The notes under the pieces are model-generated. The model was not told the origin of the DNA, did no database searches, and saw only the letters and a list, made by a program, of their open reading frames with translations. Source: M3007 sp041392625 (GTDB lineage: Bacteria; Bacteroidota; Bacteroidia; Chitinophagales; Saprospiraceae). From it: DNA of 64,000 nt. A program made the translations under genes and the position numbers. The stretch covers positions 11,972-75,971 of the forward strand of contig JAWKLR010000017.1 of NCBI GenBank assembly GCA_041392625.1. The letters are read 5' to 3'. Positions 8,173-17,379 of this stretch are shown in pieces (the first letter of the stretch is position 1; every line of letters begins with the position of its first letter).

Positions 8173-8713
8173 AGGGCGATTGCTTTAGATGTATTGGGTT
8201 AGAAGATAAATTGGCTGGAAATTCCACAGCCAGAAACTATGGAATGTTGATATAAGAACAAACTGATATAACAACATCACAAAGGTTCCAAGGCAAAAAT
8301 AGCAGCAAAATACATTTATGCAAATCCTTCTTCCAGATAGCTTGCAAAACAGCCAATATTATTTATTTCAAAGTGGTCTTCCCGGGTAGATGGCAGTAGT
8401 AAGTGGTAAGTAGTAAGTAGCAAGTTGTAAGTAGCAAGTTGTAAGTATTCAATTTAACTTACCACTTACCACTTATCACTTATCACTTATCACCTACCAT
8501 TCACTTACCACTTACCACTCTTGCCAGACATTGCACAATTTGAAGTGCATAGTAGTGCAAAAAGCCTGGGTAATGTGTATTCAGTCCGGTTTGGTCGTTT
8601 TCTTTGGTGAAGACGAGCCCAAGCCCCGGTTTTGATCAAGGTGGACTACTCCAAATCCAAACACATGGATTGCCGCGCACGATCCATTTTAAACACTCAA
8701 TAACGATACAACT
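8173..8713. other. Intergenic stretch with a heptamer-like inverted repeat
   Basis: No gene is supported in this 541-base gap. It contains the AGTAAGTGGT-type repeat array described separately (8394-8519). The rest holds the upstream regions of the POT transporter (minus strand) and of the small secreted protein at 8714 (plus strand). Confidence 0.6.
8394..8519. repeat. Low-complexity tandem array that folds back on itself
   Basis: The left part (to about 8447) repeats AGTAAGTGGTAAGTAGTAAG and CAAGTTGTAAGTAG units. The right part (from about 8457) repeats their complement (CTTACCACTTACCACTTATC, CACTTATCACTTATCAC). The two halves form a long imperfect stem. This is the largest member of the short-repeat family also seen at 4935 and 31309. 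Confidence 0.75.
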
Positions 8714-9178
8714 ATGTTGAAAAAATCTGGCATCCTCTTATTGTTTCTTTTGTGTCTGACAAGCTTTGTGCAGGCACAGCAGAAGGATCCGGCAGGTGAA
8801 CCGGCTGGCACATATGGCCCTTCGTTGGTCCCATCCGAAAAGCCAACGACGGATAGTATTCTGGTGACAGTTATTTTGCGCCACCAACAGGATAAAAACC
8901 TGGCAGAGATTCGAGAAAACTAGAATCTCAAGGATTTTGGGGATTTTTCCCCGCCACCAGATGTAAAGGTGTTGTCCCGGACAATCGCTATGGATATGGC
9001 CACATCATCACACTGGTCGTACCAGCCAATGCTACCTGTCCGACTCAATCTCGCGCTTGAGAATGGTGCCTGGGGTGCCTTTGATACCGATATTTACCTT
9101 ACTTACGATTACAAAGGCGTCTGGGAAAATTGTCTGGAACGCCGCGCAGAAGCAGCGGAAGATCGCGAGGATAATTAG
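8714..9178 (+). pseudogene. Small secreted protein, interrupted by an in-frame TAG and a frame slip
   Basis: From ATG at 8714 the frame begins with a clean signal peptide (MLKKSGILLLFLLCLTSFVQAQ) and runs to TAG at 8921-8923, then stays open in the same frame to TAA at 9178. The part after the stop ends RLNLALENGAWGAFDTDIYLTYDY, a family-like ending. Between about 8990 and 9050 the best reading (YGYGHIITLVVPANA) lies in the neighbouring frame. So one base is missing near 8995 and one is extra near 9042, in addition to the stop. The intact protein would have about 155 residues with an N-terminal exported signal. I recognise the pattern VTVILRHQQDKN as that of an unnamed conserved family. A strong bidirectional terminator follows at 9202-9242. 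Mutation or sequence error cannot be told apart here. Confidence 0.6.
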
Positions 9179-9201
9179 TGATCCGTATTTCCTTAGGTCC
9201 T

Positions 9202-9242
9202 AAAACAAGAGGGTTTCACCGACAGTGAAACCCTCTTGTTTT
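9202..9242. terminator. Bidirectional terminator
   Basis: AAAACAAGAGGGTTTCAC, loop CGACA, GTGAAACCCTCTTGTTTT: a perfect 18-bp stem flanked by A-run on the left and T-run on the right. It serves the plus-strand small gene and the minus-strand GWxTD gene that ends at 9248. Confidence 0.88.
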
Positions 9243-9247
9243 GCTTG

Positions 9248-10717
9248 TTAAAAGTCTTCAAAATAAATGCGGGCGTTTCGGTTGGTATTTGATTTCATTT
9301 GAGTGGCATCGTGGTAATTAGCCCCATCAAATTCCTCACCGGCGTTTCTGGAATACAAATCCCGTTCCCAGCGTGGGTTGTTGATCTCTCCTCGTGCAGT
9401 TGAGTGCAGAATAATATAGTCTTCGCCAGCCAGGGATGGGTTGTAAAACAGGAACTTCACATTTTTTTGGCGGGTAACAGGGAAGTTATAATACACCCAA
9501 ATCTCATAGGGTGGGGCACTGGGCTCGTCTTCCACGTGGATGTAATCGTCCGGTGAGCCATACCGCATGAAAATTCGGCCCCGGTCAGTTTCAAATCCAT
9601 GACGGAATCCGCTGTGGAACTTTTCGTCCACTTGCCGGGCAACCGTCAGGTATTCCTTATACGCTTGTTCGGGATTGTTTGGGTCCTTTTTTACAAAATG
9701 GCGAAACAGGAAAAAGCGCATGGCTTTCAGGTCGGATTCCCGCGCGAGGATATTTTTGAGTGTTTCTGTGTCATCTCCCTGGGTCAGTGGCGAGATTGCA
9801 CGAAGTGCATACCGCAGTTCTTCCTCCTCTAACTGCTCCACAAATTGCTCGGCCATTAACTCGGCAGTAAGTGCTTCTTCCTGGATTTGTTGGAATGGAT
9901 TGCTTCGTTGAAATTGTACTTCCCGTTTTTGCAACAGGGCATTGGTATGGTCGCGAAACTCCACCGTCAACAGGTAATTTCCGCTGCTAAGTTCCTTGAT
10001 ATCGATTGGAACCAGAACAGCATCGATTACGTTTGGCTTTTTGCGTTGCACACCGGCGCTCACCAGAGTTTTATTTCCATTTCCTTTTTCTTCCTCTACA
10101 ATGTAACGGATGGTGTAGAAGTCGGCCGAAGTAGCCTTGCTTGAGTAATAAATTTCGGCATAAAATGCCATGGTTTTCGCGGCACGGTCGTAGTATTTGA
10201 ACGGCAACGGTTCCAGATAATACCCATTTTTTGTAAACGGATTATCGCTTTGGTCTTCCTTAAACTGACGAAGCAACTGGATGTCACTCAGGTACAATTG
10301 ATCTGAAACATTGACCTCAAGGTCTGATCGGTAACTGGCAGTATTCAGGCTGTCATTGCTATCGGTAAATGTCATCTCAAGCTGATAACTTCCATTTGCC
10401 AACATCATGCGTTTGACATCCAGAATGGATTGCGGGACGGTTACAACAGGACTGTTCAACTCGTATTTTTCATAACTAACAATCCGCTCTCCATCTTTAA
10501 CCAGAATCAGCACATGGACTCCGGCTTGAAGGTTGGTACTGTCGACATGGACATAGTTTACTGCTGCGGCAGCCACTTCCATACTGATTTCTACATAGGA
10601 TTTTGTCGGAGTAGCATAGACAATGTGGCTTACACCAACATCGAGGCCAAGCAAGGCATTTTTGGCAAAAAATAATATACCCAAAAAGGTGAACAGGCGT
10701 TGTTTTGTCTTTTTCAT
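9248..10717 (-). CDS. GWxTD domain-containing secreted protein
   Basis: The 489-residue protein has an N-terminal hydrophobic signal (FTFLGILFFAKNALLGLDVG), beta-rich central domains and a C-terminal GWxTD domain. The signature appears as GFETDRGRIFMRYGSPDDY, so Trp is replaced by Phe, followed by PYEIWVYYNF and KVKFLFYNP-like strands. GWxTD proteins are found in Bacteroidota and Acidobacteriota; their molecular function is unknown, and they are predicted to be exported. The length is normal and the gene is intact. It starts at ATG 10717 and ends 6 bases before the terminator at 9202-9242. It is separated by about 290 bases from the upstream hydrolase. Confidence 0.88.
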   Translation of the reverse strand: MKKTKQRLFTFLGILFFAKNALLGLDVGVSHIVYATPTKSYVEISMEVAAAAVNYVHVDSTNLQAGVHVLILVKDGERIVSYEKYELNSPVVTVPQSILDVKRMMLANGSYQLEMTFTDSNDSLNTASYRSDLEVNVSDQLYLSDIQLLRQFKEDQSDNPFTKNGYYLEPLPFKYYDRAAKTMAFYAEIYYSSKATSADFYTIRYIVEEEKGNGNKTLVSAGVQRKKPNVIDAVLVPIDIKELSSGNYLLTVEFRDHTNALLQKREVQFQRSNPFQQIQEEALTAELMAEQFVEQLEEEELRYALRAISPLTQGDDTETLKNILARESDLKAMRFFLFRHFVKKDPNNPEQAYKEYLTVARQVDEKFHSGFRHGFETDRGRIFMRYGSPDDYIHVEDEPSAPPYEIWVYYNFPVTRQKNVKFLFYNPSLAGEDYIILHSTARGEINNPRWERDLYSRNAGEEFDGANYHDATQMKSNTNRNARIYFEDF

Positions 10718-10901
10718 AGTGATTGGTTTCGTTGTTCAAAGCTTCATACAAGCAGGTTCAAAATTCAAACATGCTCCAATTATGCGGTCGTTGGGAACGG
10801 TAATATCCGAATTCTCATGGTATAGGCTTTACCACGTTTGATGCAAAAGTCAGGTTTCCGAATAGCTGCGAACATAGATTAGAATCCCAAATCTTACCCT
10901 T

Positions 10902-10909
10902 CAAATTTA
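10902..10909 (-). promoter_or_regulatory. Putative -7 promoter element for the GWxTD gene
   Basis: On the minus strand TAAATTTG matches TAnnTTTG. It lies about 185 bases before the GWxTD start. The spacing to a possible -33 TTG is poor, so this is weak evidence. No other feature is seen in the 292-base gap 10718-11009. Confidence 0.3.
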
Positions 10910-11009
10910 CGAGAGTCTGGCCAATAATTCCAGTGTTTTTCGACCGGTGAACGCCAGTTCCGGCAGAAGTAACTATTTGCAGCACAAGCCTGAAAAACCG
11001 AACATATTT

Positions 11010-12865
11010 TTAGTCCAGTACGTTCAATAAAATTGCAGAAGGTTTGGATGCAGAATGAAAAATGGTATGCTCTGCTTTGATAAAATCAGCATCTTCTGCC
11101 TCATAAATATTGATAAACTGCTGCGGGTTTCGGTCAACCAAAGGATACCAGCTGCTTTGAATCTGAATCATCAACCGGTGACCCTTTTTGAATTTATGCG
11201 CTACATCGGGCAATTGAAAACGGACTTTGGTTGGTGTATTTGGCTGAAATGCCTCCGGGCTTTCGAAACTATTGCGAAAGCGCCCGCGCAGGACTTCCCC
11301 CCGAACCAGCATTTGATAGCCGGCCAGTGGAACTCCATTGGAACTCTCTTCCAGATCGTTTGGAAAAACGTCGATCAGTTTTACGACAAAATCGGCATCT
11401 GTTCCGCTGATACTCACCCACAGGTCTGCAGTGATCGGACCGGCGACGGAAATATCTTCTTCCAAAATTCCGGTATCGTAGACCAACACATCCGGGCGGC
11501 GTGAGGCGAATCGCTGGTCGTCAACCATGTACTCTCGGGTGCGTTTTAGGTGTACATCTTCGGTATAAGGTACAGGATTTGCCGGATCGCTGATGTATGT
11601 ATCCGCGCTTTCAGTCCCGCGGGGTCTTGTGGTTGATAATCCGCCGTTTGCCTGCAAGTAATACGTCCGCTGTTTCGCCTCTTTTGGTGGCCAACTGCTG
11701 TGCGTGGTCCAGGTGTTTGAGCCGGTTTCGAAAATCATAGCATCGGCGAGTTTCATATCGCCATTTCCTTTTAAGTAATATTCAAAAAACGGGAACTCAA
11801 TTTCGCTTTGGTAGTACGCGCTGGTGTTGGATTCGAAGGAGACATTGCCCAATTTACTGCCATCGGTCCGTGCCCAACAGCCGTGGCACCAGGGGCCCAT
11901 TACCAGTCTGTTGCTCACAGATTGTTTGTTCTGAGTTTCAATGGCCTTGTACACATTCCAGGCGCCAAAACAGTCTTCCGCATCGAATTGTCCACCTACG
12001 GTCATCACAGCGGGCATTACATTCTTCAAATGGGGTCTTGGGTTGCGCGCTTGCCAAAATGCATCGTAATTGGGGTGCTCCATAAGTTCATTCCAGAACG
12101 GAATGCGTTCGTGCAGGTATTTTTCATTGAAATTTTTGACTGTTCCAACCTGCAGGTAAAACTCATAATTATCCTGAGTCCCCCAATCTGAAAAACCGGG
12201 CGTGCGTTTTGTAGTGGGCTCCGGGCGAACTTGTCCGAATCCGGAATAAAACGAAAACGCATCCATTTGAAAAAATGCACCGTTGTGGTGGAAGTCATCG
12301 CCAATAAACCAATCTGTTACAGGTGCCTGTGGAGAGACCGCAGCGATGGCCGGATGTTGTGCTAAAATGGCCATCGTGGCATAAAACCCCGGGTAGGAAA
12401 TCCCGTAAACACCGATTTTCCCATTATTGTTTTCTACGTTTTTCACAAGCCACTCTGCGGTATCATAGGTGTCAGAGGCTTCATCAATGTCTCTGCTTGA
12501 TTTTTTATCCGGATTGAATGGGCGCACATCCACAAACTCCCCTTCGCTCATGTATTTTCCGCGGACATCCTGCATCACAAAAATGTATCCCGACCTAGCC
12601 AGTTGCATGTTTTGAAATGAACCCACAAACTCATTTTCCCCGTATGGAGAACAGGAATAGGGTGTGCGCTTGAGCAAAAACGGATAACTCCCGGCTTCTT
12701 TGGGCGTGTAAATGGAGGTAAACAACTTGATCCCGTCGCGCATGGGAATCAGAACTTCTTGCTTGTTGTAGTGTGAGCGGATAAAATCCGCATCCGATTC
12801 CTGGGCCAGCAGGGAGGAGCCAAAAAACAAAAACAGATAAAAAACAGGGTAGTCGTATTTCGCAT
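11010..12865 (-). CDS. CocE/NonD family hydrolase (X-Pro dipeptidyl peptidase-type), frame slip in signal peptide
   Basis: The main frame (from a TTG at 12830) encodes about 606 residues. An alpha/beta hydrolase core carries the nucleophile elbow GISYPG (GxSYxG, Ser nucleophile), a PMRDGIKLFTSIYTPK N-terminal strand and DVRGKYMSEGEF. A C-terminal jelly-roll domain follows (TADLWVSISGTDADFVVKLIDV). This is the S15/CocE layout of glutaryl-7-ACA acylases and alpha-amino acid ester hydrolases, which cleave ester or amide bonds of small acyl compounds or peptides. The frame lacks an ATG, but an ATG at 12865 starts MRNTTTLFFICF in the neighbouring frame. Adding one T to the run near 12831-12836 joins it to LFFGSSLLAQ and gives a perfect signal peptide. 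So one base is probably missing. The protein should be exported. Confidence 0.87.
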
Positions 12866-12951
12866 GGATACTTGCTTGATGCCTGAATCAGGATTGAGAC
12901 AGGAATGATTGAAAAAAAGTGCAAAATACGGATTTGGTTTTGAGTGCCTAT

Positions 12952-13479
12952 CTATTCTTTTCGGATGGGCGATACCGGCAGGATTTGTATGTTTTCCAGG
13001 TCTTCTGGCCGGACTGTCTCCAGGTTAAGGGTGACGCTGGGTCTACCCTGGTAATCGTACACCTGGTTGCCCCGGTGGCTGGTTTGAGTTGCACCCAGTT
13101 TGGTAAGTGAATTTTTACTGTAAAAATCTACATCCTCCTTTAAGGGTACCAAAGCCTGATTGTCAATCCAAATCCAGGATGCATCTTCCATTTGGACAAT
13201 CTCCACGTGCTGAATGCTGCTGCCCGGTTCAAACGCATTGGAATCGGCCAGTTCAACGATTTGCATGCTTTCCGACCCTAGACCGCGATATGGGAAAATA
13301 CAGGTTTGGCTCGTACCTTCCAATTGCAATTCGCTGCAATCCACATTAATACGTACCCACTTGAGCGGGTGTTCTGTGGAAATGAGTGAATACCCTTCTT
13401 TGGGCAGAAGGGTTTGTGAAAAAAGCATCTGGGTTGACAGTAGTATCAGCAGTAGCGTGAGAACATTTTGGGTTTTCAT
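12952..13479 (-). CDS. Small secreted protein of unknown function
   Basis: Starting at ATG 13479 the 175-residue product begins MKTQNVLTLLLILLSTQMLFSQ, a signal peptide with a likely cleavage before TLLPKEG. The rest is beta-rich and acidic, with single Trp-containing strands (HPLKWVRINVDCSELQLEG, DASWIWIDNQALVPL). No family is recognised. An in-frame extension to 13527 exists, but the signal peptide fixes the start at 13479. It lies in a run of minus-strand exported genes, between the T9SS protein and the hydrolase, with about 86 bases before the hydrolase start. It could be a periplasmic or secreted binding protein, but nothing proves a role. Confidence 0.7.
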   Translation of the reverse strand: MKTQNVLTLLLILLSTQMLFSQTLLPKEGYSLISTEHPLKWVRINVDCSELQLEGTSQTCIFPYRGLGSESMQIVELADSNAFEPGSSIQHVEIVQMEDASWIWIDNQALVPLKEDVDFYSKNSLTKLGATQTSHRGNQVYDYQGRPSVTLNLETVRPEDLENIQILPVSPIRKE

Positions 13480-13668
13480 GGTCTTGGTTTTAAAGAAAAA
13501 TAAAATGGGAGCAGCTAATTTTTCCAACTAATATACAACAACCCAAACCAGTTGGAATCTACACAAATGGCATTTTAAACCTTATTTAACAAGCAAGATT
13601 GAAATGCAATTTGATCAAATAGCAGACCAATGGAAATTAGGTATCCCCATTTCTTTATCCCGTCTATA

Positions 13669-13894
13669 CTACTCCGTACGAATTAGTTTCCCATCAAACC
13701 GTTTATGTTCCAGCGTCAAATTCCAGAAATACAAAGTGCTTTTATCTAGGAATTCTGCGGGGACAATCCAATGGTTGATTCCTGTTTTTGAAGCGCGTGT
13801 TATTTGATCAAAAATCAATGGCCCCGGGCGTCAAACACTTGGAGATTTGCATCACATGCTCGTCCTGGCATCTACTGTGAAACAAACAGGCGCA
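13669..13894 (-). pseudogene. Detached T9SS sorting tail of the upstream gene
   Basis: The minus strand just beyond the stop at 13895 encodes, across two or three one-base frame slips, a typical T9SS type A tail. It reads YPNPGNAPVCFTVDA, then VFDARG, then PLIFDQITRASKTGINHWIV and a final strand FWNLTLEHKRFDGKLIRTE ending at TAG 13669-13671. The first slip sits in the CCCAAATCC string at about 13895-13905. With the indels repaired, the gene at 13895-15853 would end here with an intact sorting domain for type IX secretion. Confidence 0.7.
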
Positions 13895-15853
13895 TTACCG
13901 GGATTTGGGGTAGGGGGCGTAGAAGCCGAATTCCATTGTTTTTTTGTTCATAAATGCCAATTGCACCGGATAGGTTCTTTGATTCGTCGGAGGCTTCAGC
14001 CAGAATGAAGACTGCCCAAGGTGAACCAGTTGGCTCACTTGGGTGCTTTGTTTTGCCTGCACACGCAGGGTAAAAAGCGGCCTGTTTTTTTCAAAATGCA
14101 CAGGTTCCGTATGAAACCATACCAGTCGAAGTCCTTCTTCTTCCCGGATTGCGAAGGCATCCAAATCCATACCCGGATAATTGCCTGGAATTACTTCCAG
14201 GATTTCTATTTGGTCTGTATTGAATTGCAATCCGGCTTGCAGGGCGTAAAGTGCGTGGTTTTCTCCAATAAAAAATGGAATTTCAAAGGACTTGCCGGAT
14301 TCCAGCATTTGGTTTGGAGCCAATAAGGCAATGGGCTTCCGGTCATCTGCGGTAGAGGCACCATTAGCAGTAGTACAATTCACATCGCCAATTTTTACCG
14401 ACCGCATTACGTACTCCTGTGGCGATAAATTGGTAAAGTTGGACACCGTAATGTATTCCGGAAACTGCGAAGAAAACGGATTGGATGGGTCTGGAAAGTC
14501 CACTGCCGCATTTACATACCTCCAGGAGGTGTTGTTGGGAAAATTGGTATAGTTGCCCAATAACAATTGACGAAGTTGGAAGATGTCGGTTACTGTAATG
14601 GAGTTGCTTTTATTGACATCAGCAGCAATCATCTGATAAGGAGAACTGAACGGATCGGTATTCAATATGTGAAGTGCAATGTGTAAAATATCGTTGCTTG
14701 TAATGCCTTCTGCGTGCTGGTCATCCCGGAGGGGAGTTGCGGTAAAGTCCGTTCCCAAAGGGATCAGAGAACTGATAAAACAACTACTTGAATCCATAGA
14801 CCCGTTGCTCATCCCTGGCCAAAGCGGAGGTGAAAAATTGAGTTCAAGGTTTATCAGGCTGGCTTCAATGGAATCCATTGGCTGGCCGGTGCACCCGTAT
14901 TCAAAACACACCGTAATCGGCCCGGCAAATACCGATGGACAATAATTAAAGGCATCTCCAATTTCGACTGTTGTTTCGCAAAATGCACTGTTACCATATT
15001 TGTCCTTGGCCCAAATTTCCAAATCATGCGTTCCCATATTCTGACAGGAAAAAAGGATGTTTGATTGACTCTGACCAGTTGGCCCAACAGGAAAACCGGT
15101 TCCTGTACCCGAAATTCGGATTCCAAATTCCAACAAGGGGTATGGAGTGATATTATCTGTTACCAAATCAATAAAATCATTGGCAAATAGATAGATCATT
15201 CCGGTTGGTAACACATTGGCAGAGAGGCCGTTTACACAATTAAACTCAGGCGGAGCGCAATCCAGCACTTCAAAAGAATATATGCAGGTATCCTGCTGTT
15301 GCCCATCTTCCAAAATCCATTTTATCTGGTGTTGACCGAGGGGGAGGATGAGATCGGAAAAAGCAAAAGGACTGAGTTCGGTATTCCAACGCAATCGGTT
15401 GGTTATGGTATCGCCTGCACTTGTTTGCTCCAATGCAAATTGGTATTTCTGATCGAAGGGTACTGCCCGGTTGTCAAATGGAGCTGCTACGCCTCCGCCC
15501 TGGGTATTGAAGATTTGAATTTGCCCGTTTCCCAGCAGGTTATCAGGCCGTACGACCGATTCCTGAATGCCGTCGCCATCCAAATCCAGGAACAACTCAT
15601 ATCGGAGTTGGGCCAGGCCGCAACTGTCCAGGTATTGAAACTCTAAATTTACCGGCGCTTCCGGTAGGTCATGCAGTGCATGGTGGCTGTCCCAGAAAAA
15701 GCTTGAGTTCCACAGGCTCTGATCATTGTTAGAATCATCGCACAAGCTATCTAAAGCCATGGGGCATGGAAGCAGGGTGTAATTGCATTGTGCTTGTGAC
15801 CGTGAAACGAACAGCAAACAAAACAAAACAAGTAAGGTGAAGTTGGTTTTCAT
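13895..15853 (-). CDS. Secreted T9SS protein with dockerin-like and cohesin-like modules (C-terminus frameshifted)
   Basis: The 652-residue frame starts with a signal peptide (FTLLVLFCLLFVSRSQAQC). The first 300 residues are beta-rich and carry a partial HYR-like module. Around residues 400-450 is a dockerin-like segment: ITSNDILHIALHIL, then YQMIAADVNKSNSITVTDIF and QLRQLLLG. Its paired Asp/Asn-rich loops resemble Ca-binding dockerin repeats. A cohesin-like beta sandwich follows (GKSFEIPFFIG...LQAGLQFNTDQIEILEVIPG). The frame stops where the T9SS tail should start; the tail is present downstream in shifted frames (13669-13894). The product is probably a large surface or matrix protein. The dockerin-like region is clearly related to that in the giant gene at 61.4 kb. 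Confidence 0.82.
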   Translation of the reverse strand: MKTNFTLLVLFCLLFVSRSQAQCNYTLLPCPMALDSLCDDSNNDQSLWNSSFFWDSHHALHDLPEAPVNLEFQYLDSCGLAQLRYELFLDLDGDGIQESVVRPDNLLGNGQIQIFNTQGGGVAAPFDNRAVPFDQKYQFALEQTSAGDTITNRLRWNTELSPFAFSDLILPLGQHQIKWILEDGQQQDTCIYSFEVLDCAPPEFNCVNGLSANVLPTGMIYLFANDFIDLVTDNITPYPLLEFGIRISGTGTGFPVGPTGQSQSNILFSCQNMGTHDLEIWAKDKYGNSAFCETTVEIGDAFNYCPSVFAGPITVCFEYGCTGQPMDSIEASLINLELNFSPPLWPGMSNGSMDSSSCFISSLIPLGTDFTATPLRDDQHAEGITSNDILHIALHILNTDPFSSPYQMIAADVNKSNSITVTDIFQLRQLLLGNYTNFPNNTSWRYVNAAVDFPDPSNPFSSQFPEYITVSNFTNLSPQEYVMRSVKIGDVNCTTANGASTADDRKPIALLAPNQMLESGKSFEIPFFIGENHALYALQAGLQFNTDQIEILEVIPGNYPGMDLDAFAIREEEGLRLVWFHTEPVHFEKNRPLFTLRVQAKQSTQVSQLVHLGQSSFWLKPPTNQRTYPVQLAFMNKKTMEFGFYAPYPKSR

Positions 15854-15979
15854 ATTTTGGAGTTTAAAACGTGATGCAGGTTTTCAAAAATACGGCTTAA
15901 GCATCAATAGTCAAAGTGCATGGGTTTGGAATCCAGCTCTTTGTCTGATACCAGGAAGTTTTTATCCCACAAACCAGAA

Positions 15980-17209
15980 TTATTCCCCACCCGCATCAAA
16001 AAAATCTCGCACGATTTGCTCCAACTCTTCTCCATGCACATTGCGTGCAAGGAGCCGACCTTCAGAATCGAGCAGGTAGTTTGCAGGGATCATTTGAAAC
16101 TTGAGTGATTCACGAATGGGCGAACTATCTCCCTCCAAATCGCAGAGTTGCAGCCAATGGGCTTTGTCGCGTTCTATGGCTTTCAGCCAATTGGGTTTAC
16201 TGCTGTCGATCGAGAAGCCCACAATCTGAAATCCTTTGTCTGCGTATTGAATGTGGAGCGGCTGCAGCACCTCGCGAATTTCCTTGCGACATGGGGCACA
16301 CCAACTGGCCCAAAAATCCAGCAGAATGAGTTGGCCCCGGAGCGCTTCGCGGGTATGGAATGTGCTATCCTGATCGGGTAAGTTGAACTCCGGAATGCGT
16401 TCGCCTTTTATCAGTGGAAGTCTTTCCGAACTGCAATAACTTGCGTATTCCTGCGCGAAGGGGAGGACGGGCGTTTGCGCAAGCAAGCGATCGCGGAGGC
16501 GAACAAACAATTCCGGGTTGCGGAAATAACTGTTGTCCGAACTGTGCAATCGCACTCCAGCCAAAGCAGGAAGTGTGCGTTGACATGTATCAATCCATCG
16601 TTCCAGTGCATCCCAGGTTGCAATCGCGAGGCTGTCGTTGTGGTCGTGTGCATATTGGATTTCCTTGGATTCAGGGTCCATTTTATCGGCTTCCTCCTTA
16701 GCGCGTTCGTAGAACGGCAAGAATACATCCTGTAGGTGTTCCAGTGCCTGGTTTGCCGGTGTTGATTCGGTAGTAAATCGGTATTTCCAGTTAAAATGCT
16801 CGATGGGTGCTTCGATGCTTACATGGTCATTTCCTTGCAATTCAAGTAAGATAAAATTGGTTTGATGTGGCAAAAACTCAACCCGGTTCACATATTTACT
16901 TCCATTCTTTTGAACATACAACCCGTACAGTGCAGGCTCTTGTTGGGCTGGTGTGAATGTCAATTTGAACTGTCCGTTGGCATCAATCGTGCAACTATCG
17001 ATCAGTTTGCCTTCGTAACTGGAAGCAATTTGTTTGAAGTAGCCTGGTTGAACTAAAAATACCTTGGATTGCCAGTCGGGGTGGACTTCAATTTTGCCTT
17101 CAATAACACATTGCGCTTGTGCCTGTGGTTTAGGAAATTGGCAAAAGAACAGGCAGAGTGTGGATAGAATTAAGGCGGAGCGGAGACCGGTGCTGGAACT
17201 AAATCGCAT
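15980..17209 (-). CDS. TlpA-like periplasmic thiol-disulfide oxidoreductase
   Basis: The 409-residue protein has an N-terminal signal region (ALILSTLCLFFCQFP..AQAQC) and a DUF4369-like beta-rich domain (about residues 34-140). A helical middle section follows, then a C-terminal AhpC/TSA-thioredoxin domain with the redox motif WCAPC (residues 303-307) in LLDFWASWCAPCRKEI. The usual cis-Pro lies in FQMIPANYLLD. This architecture is common in Bacteroidota and is thought to reduce disulfides of exported proteins or apocytochromes. The neighbours are exported Cys-containing proteins, which fits but does not prove a link. Start at ATG 17209; the cap is followed by a divergent leuS promoter region. 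Confidence 0.9.
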   Translation of the reverse strand: MRFSSSTGLRSALILSTLCLFFCQFPKPQAQAQCVIEGKIEVHPDWQSKVFLVQPGYFKQIASSYEGKLIDSCTIDANGQFKLTFTPAQQEPALYGLYVQKNGSKYVNRVEFLPHQTNFILLELQGNDHVSIEAPIEHFNWKYRFTTESTPANQALEHLQDVFLPFYERAKEEADKMDPESKEIQYAHDHNDSLAIATWDALERWIDTCQRTLPALAGVRLHSSDNSYFRNPELFVRLRDRLLAQTPVLPFAQEYASYCSSERLPLIKGERIPEFNLPDQDSTFHTREALRGQLILLDFWASWCAPCRKEIREVLQPLHIQYADKGFQIVGFSIDSSKPNWLKAIERDKAHWLQLCDLEGDSSPIRESLKFQMIPANYLLDSEGRLLARNVHGEELEQIVRDFFDAGGE

Positions 17210-17302
17210 TTATTGGGTGTTTTTAATGAAATAAGCACAAATTTCTGCTCTAAGGTATTAAACTCTTGGGCTTCCAAGTACCATCCGAACGCAGGAATAA
17301 CG

Positions 17303-17310
17303 TAATTTTG
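17303..17310 (+). promoter_or_regulatory. Putative -7 promoter element for leuS
   Basis: TAATTTTG matches TAnnTTTG, 69 bases before the leuS ATG in the leuS/TlpA divergent spacer. No -33 box at the expected distance is evident. Confidence 0.4.
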
Positions 17311-17379
17311 CGCCTTTCTAAATTAAGGTCTGAAGTTGGGCCGGTTTTTCAAATCAAACGAACCGTAAATACCTTTTGA

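Noticed and set aside
13604..13807. Plus-strand 67-residue frame in the spacer before the T9SS gene end
   Set aside because: The minus strand at this place carries the T9SS sorting strands, so the plus frame is a shadow.
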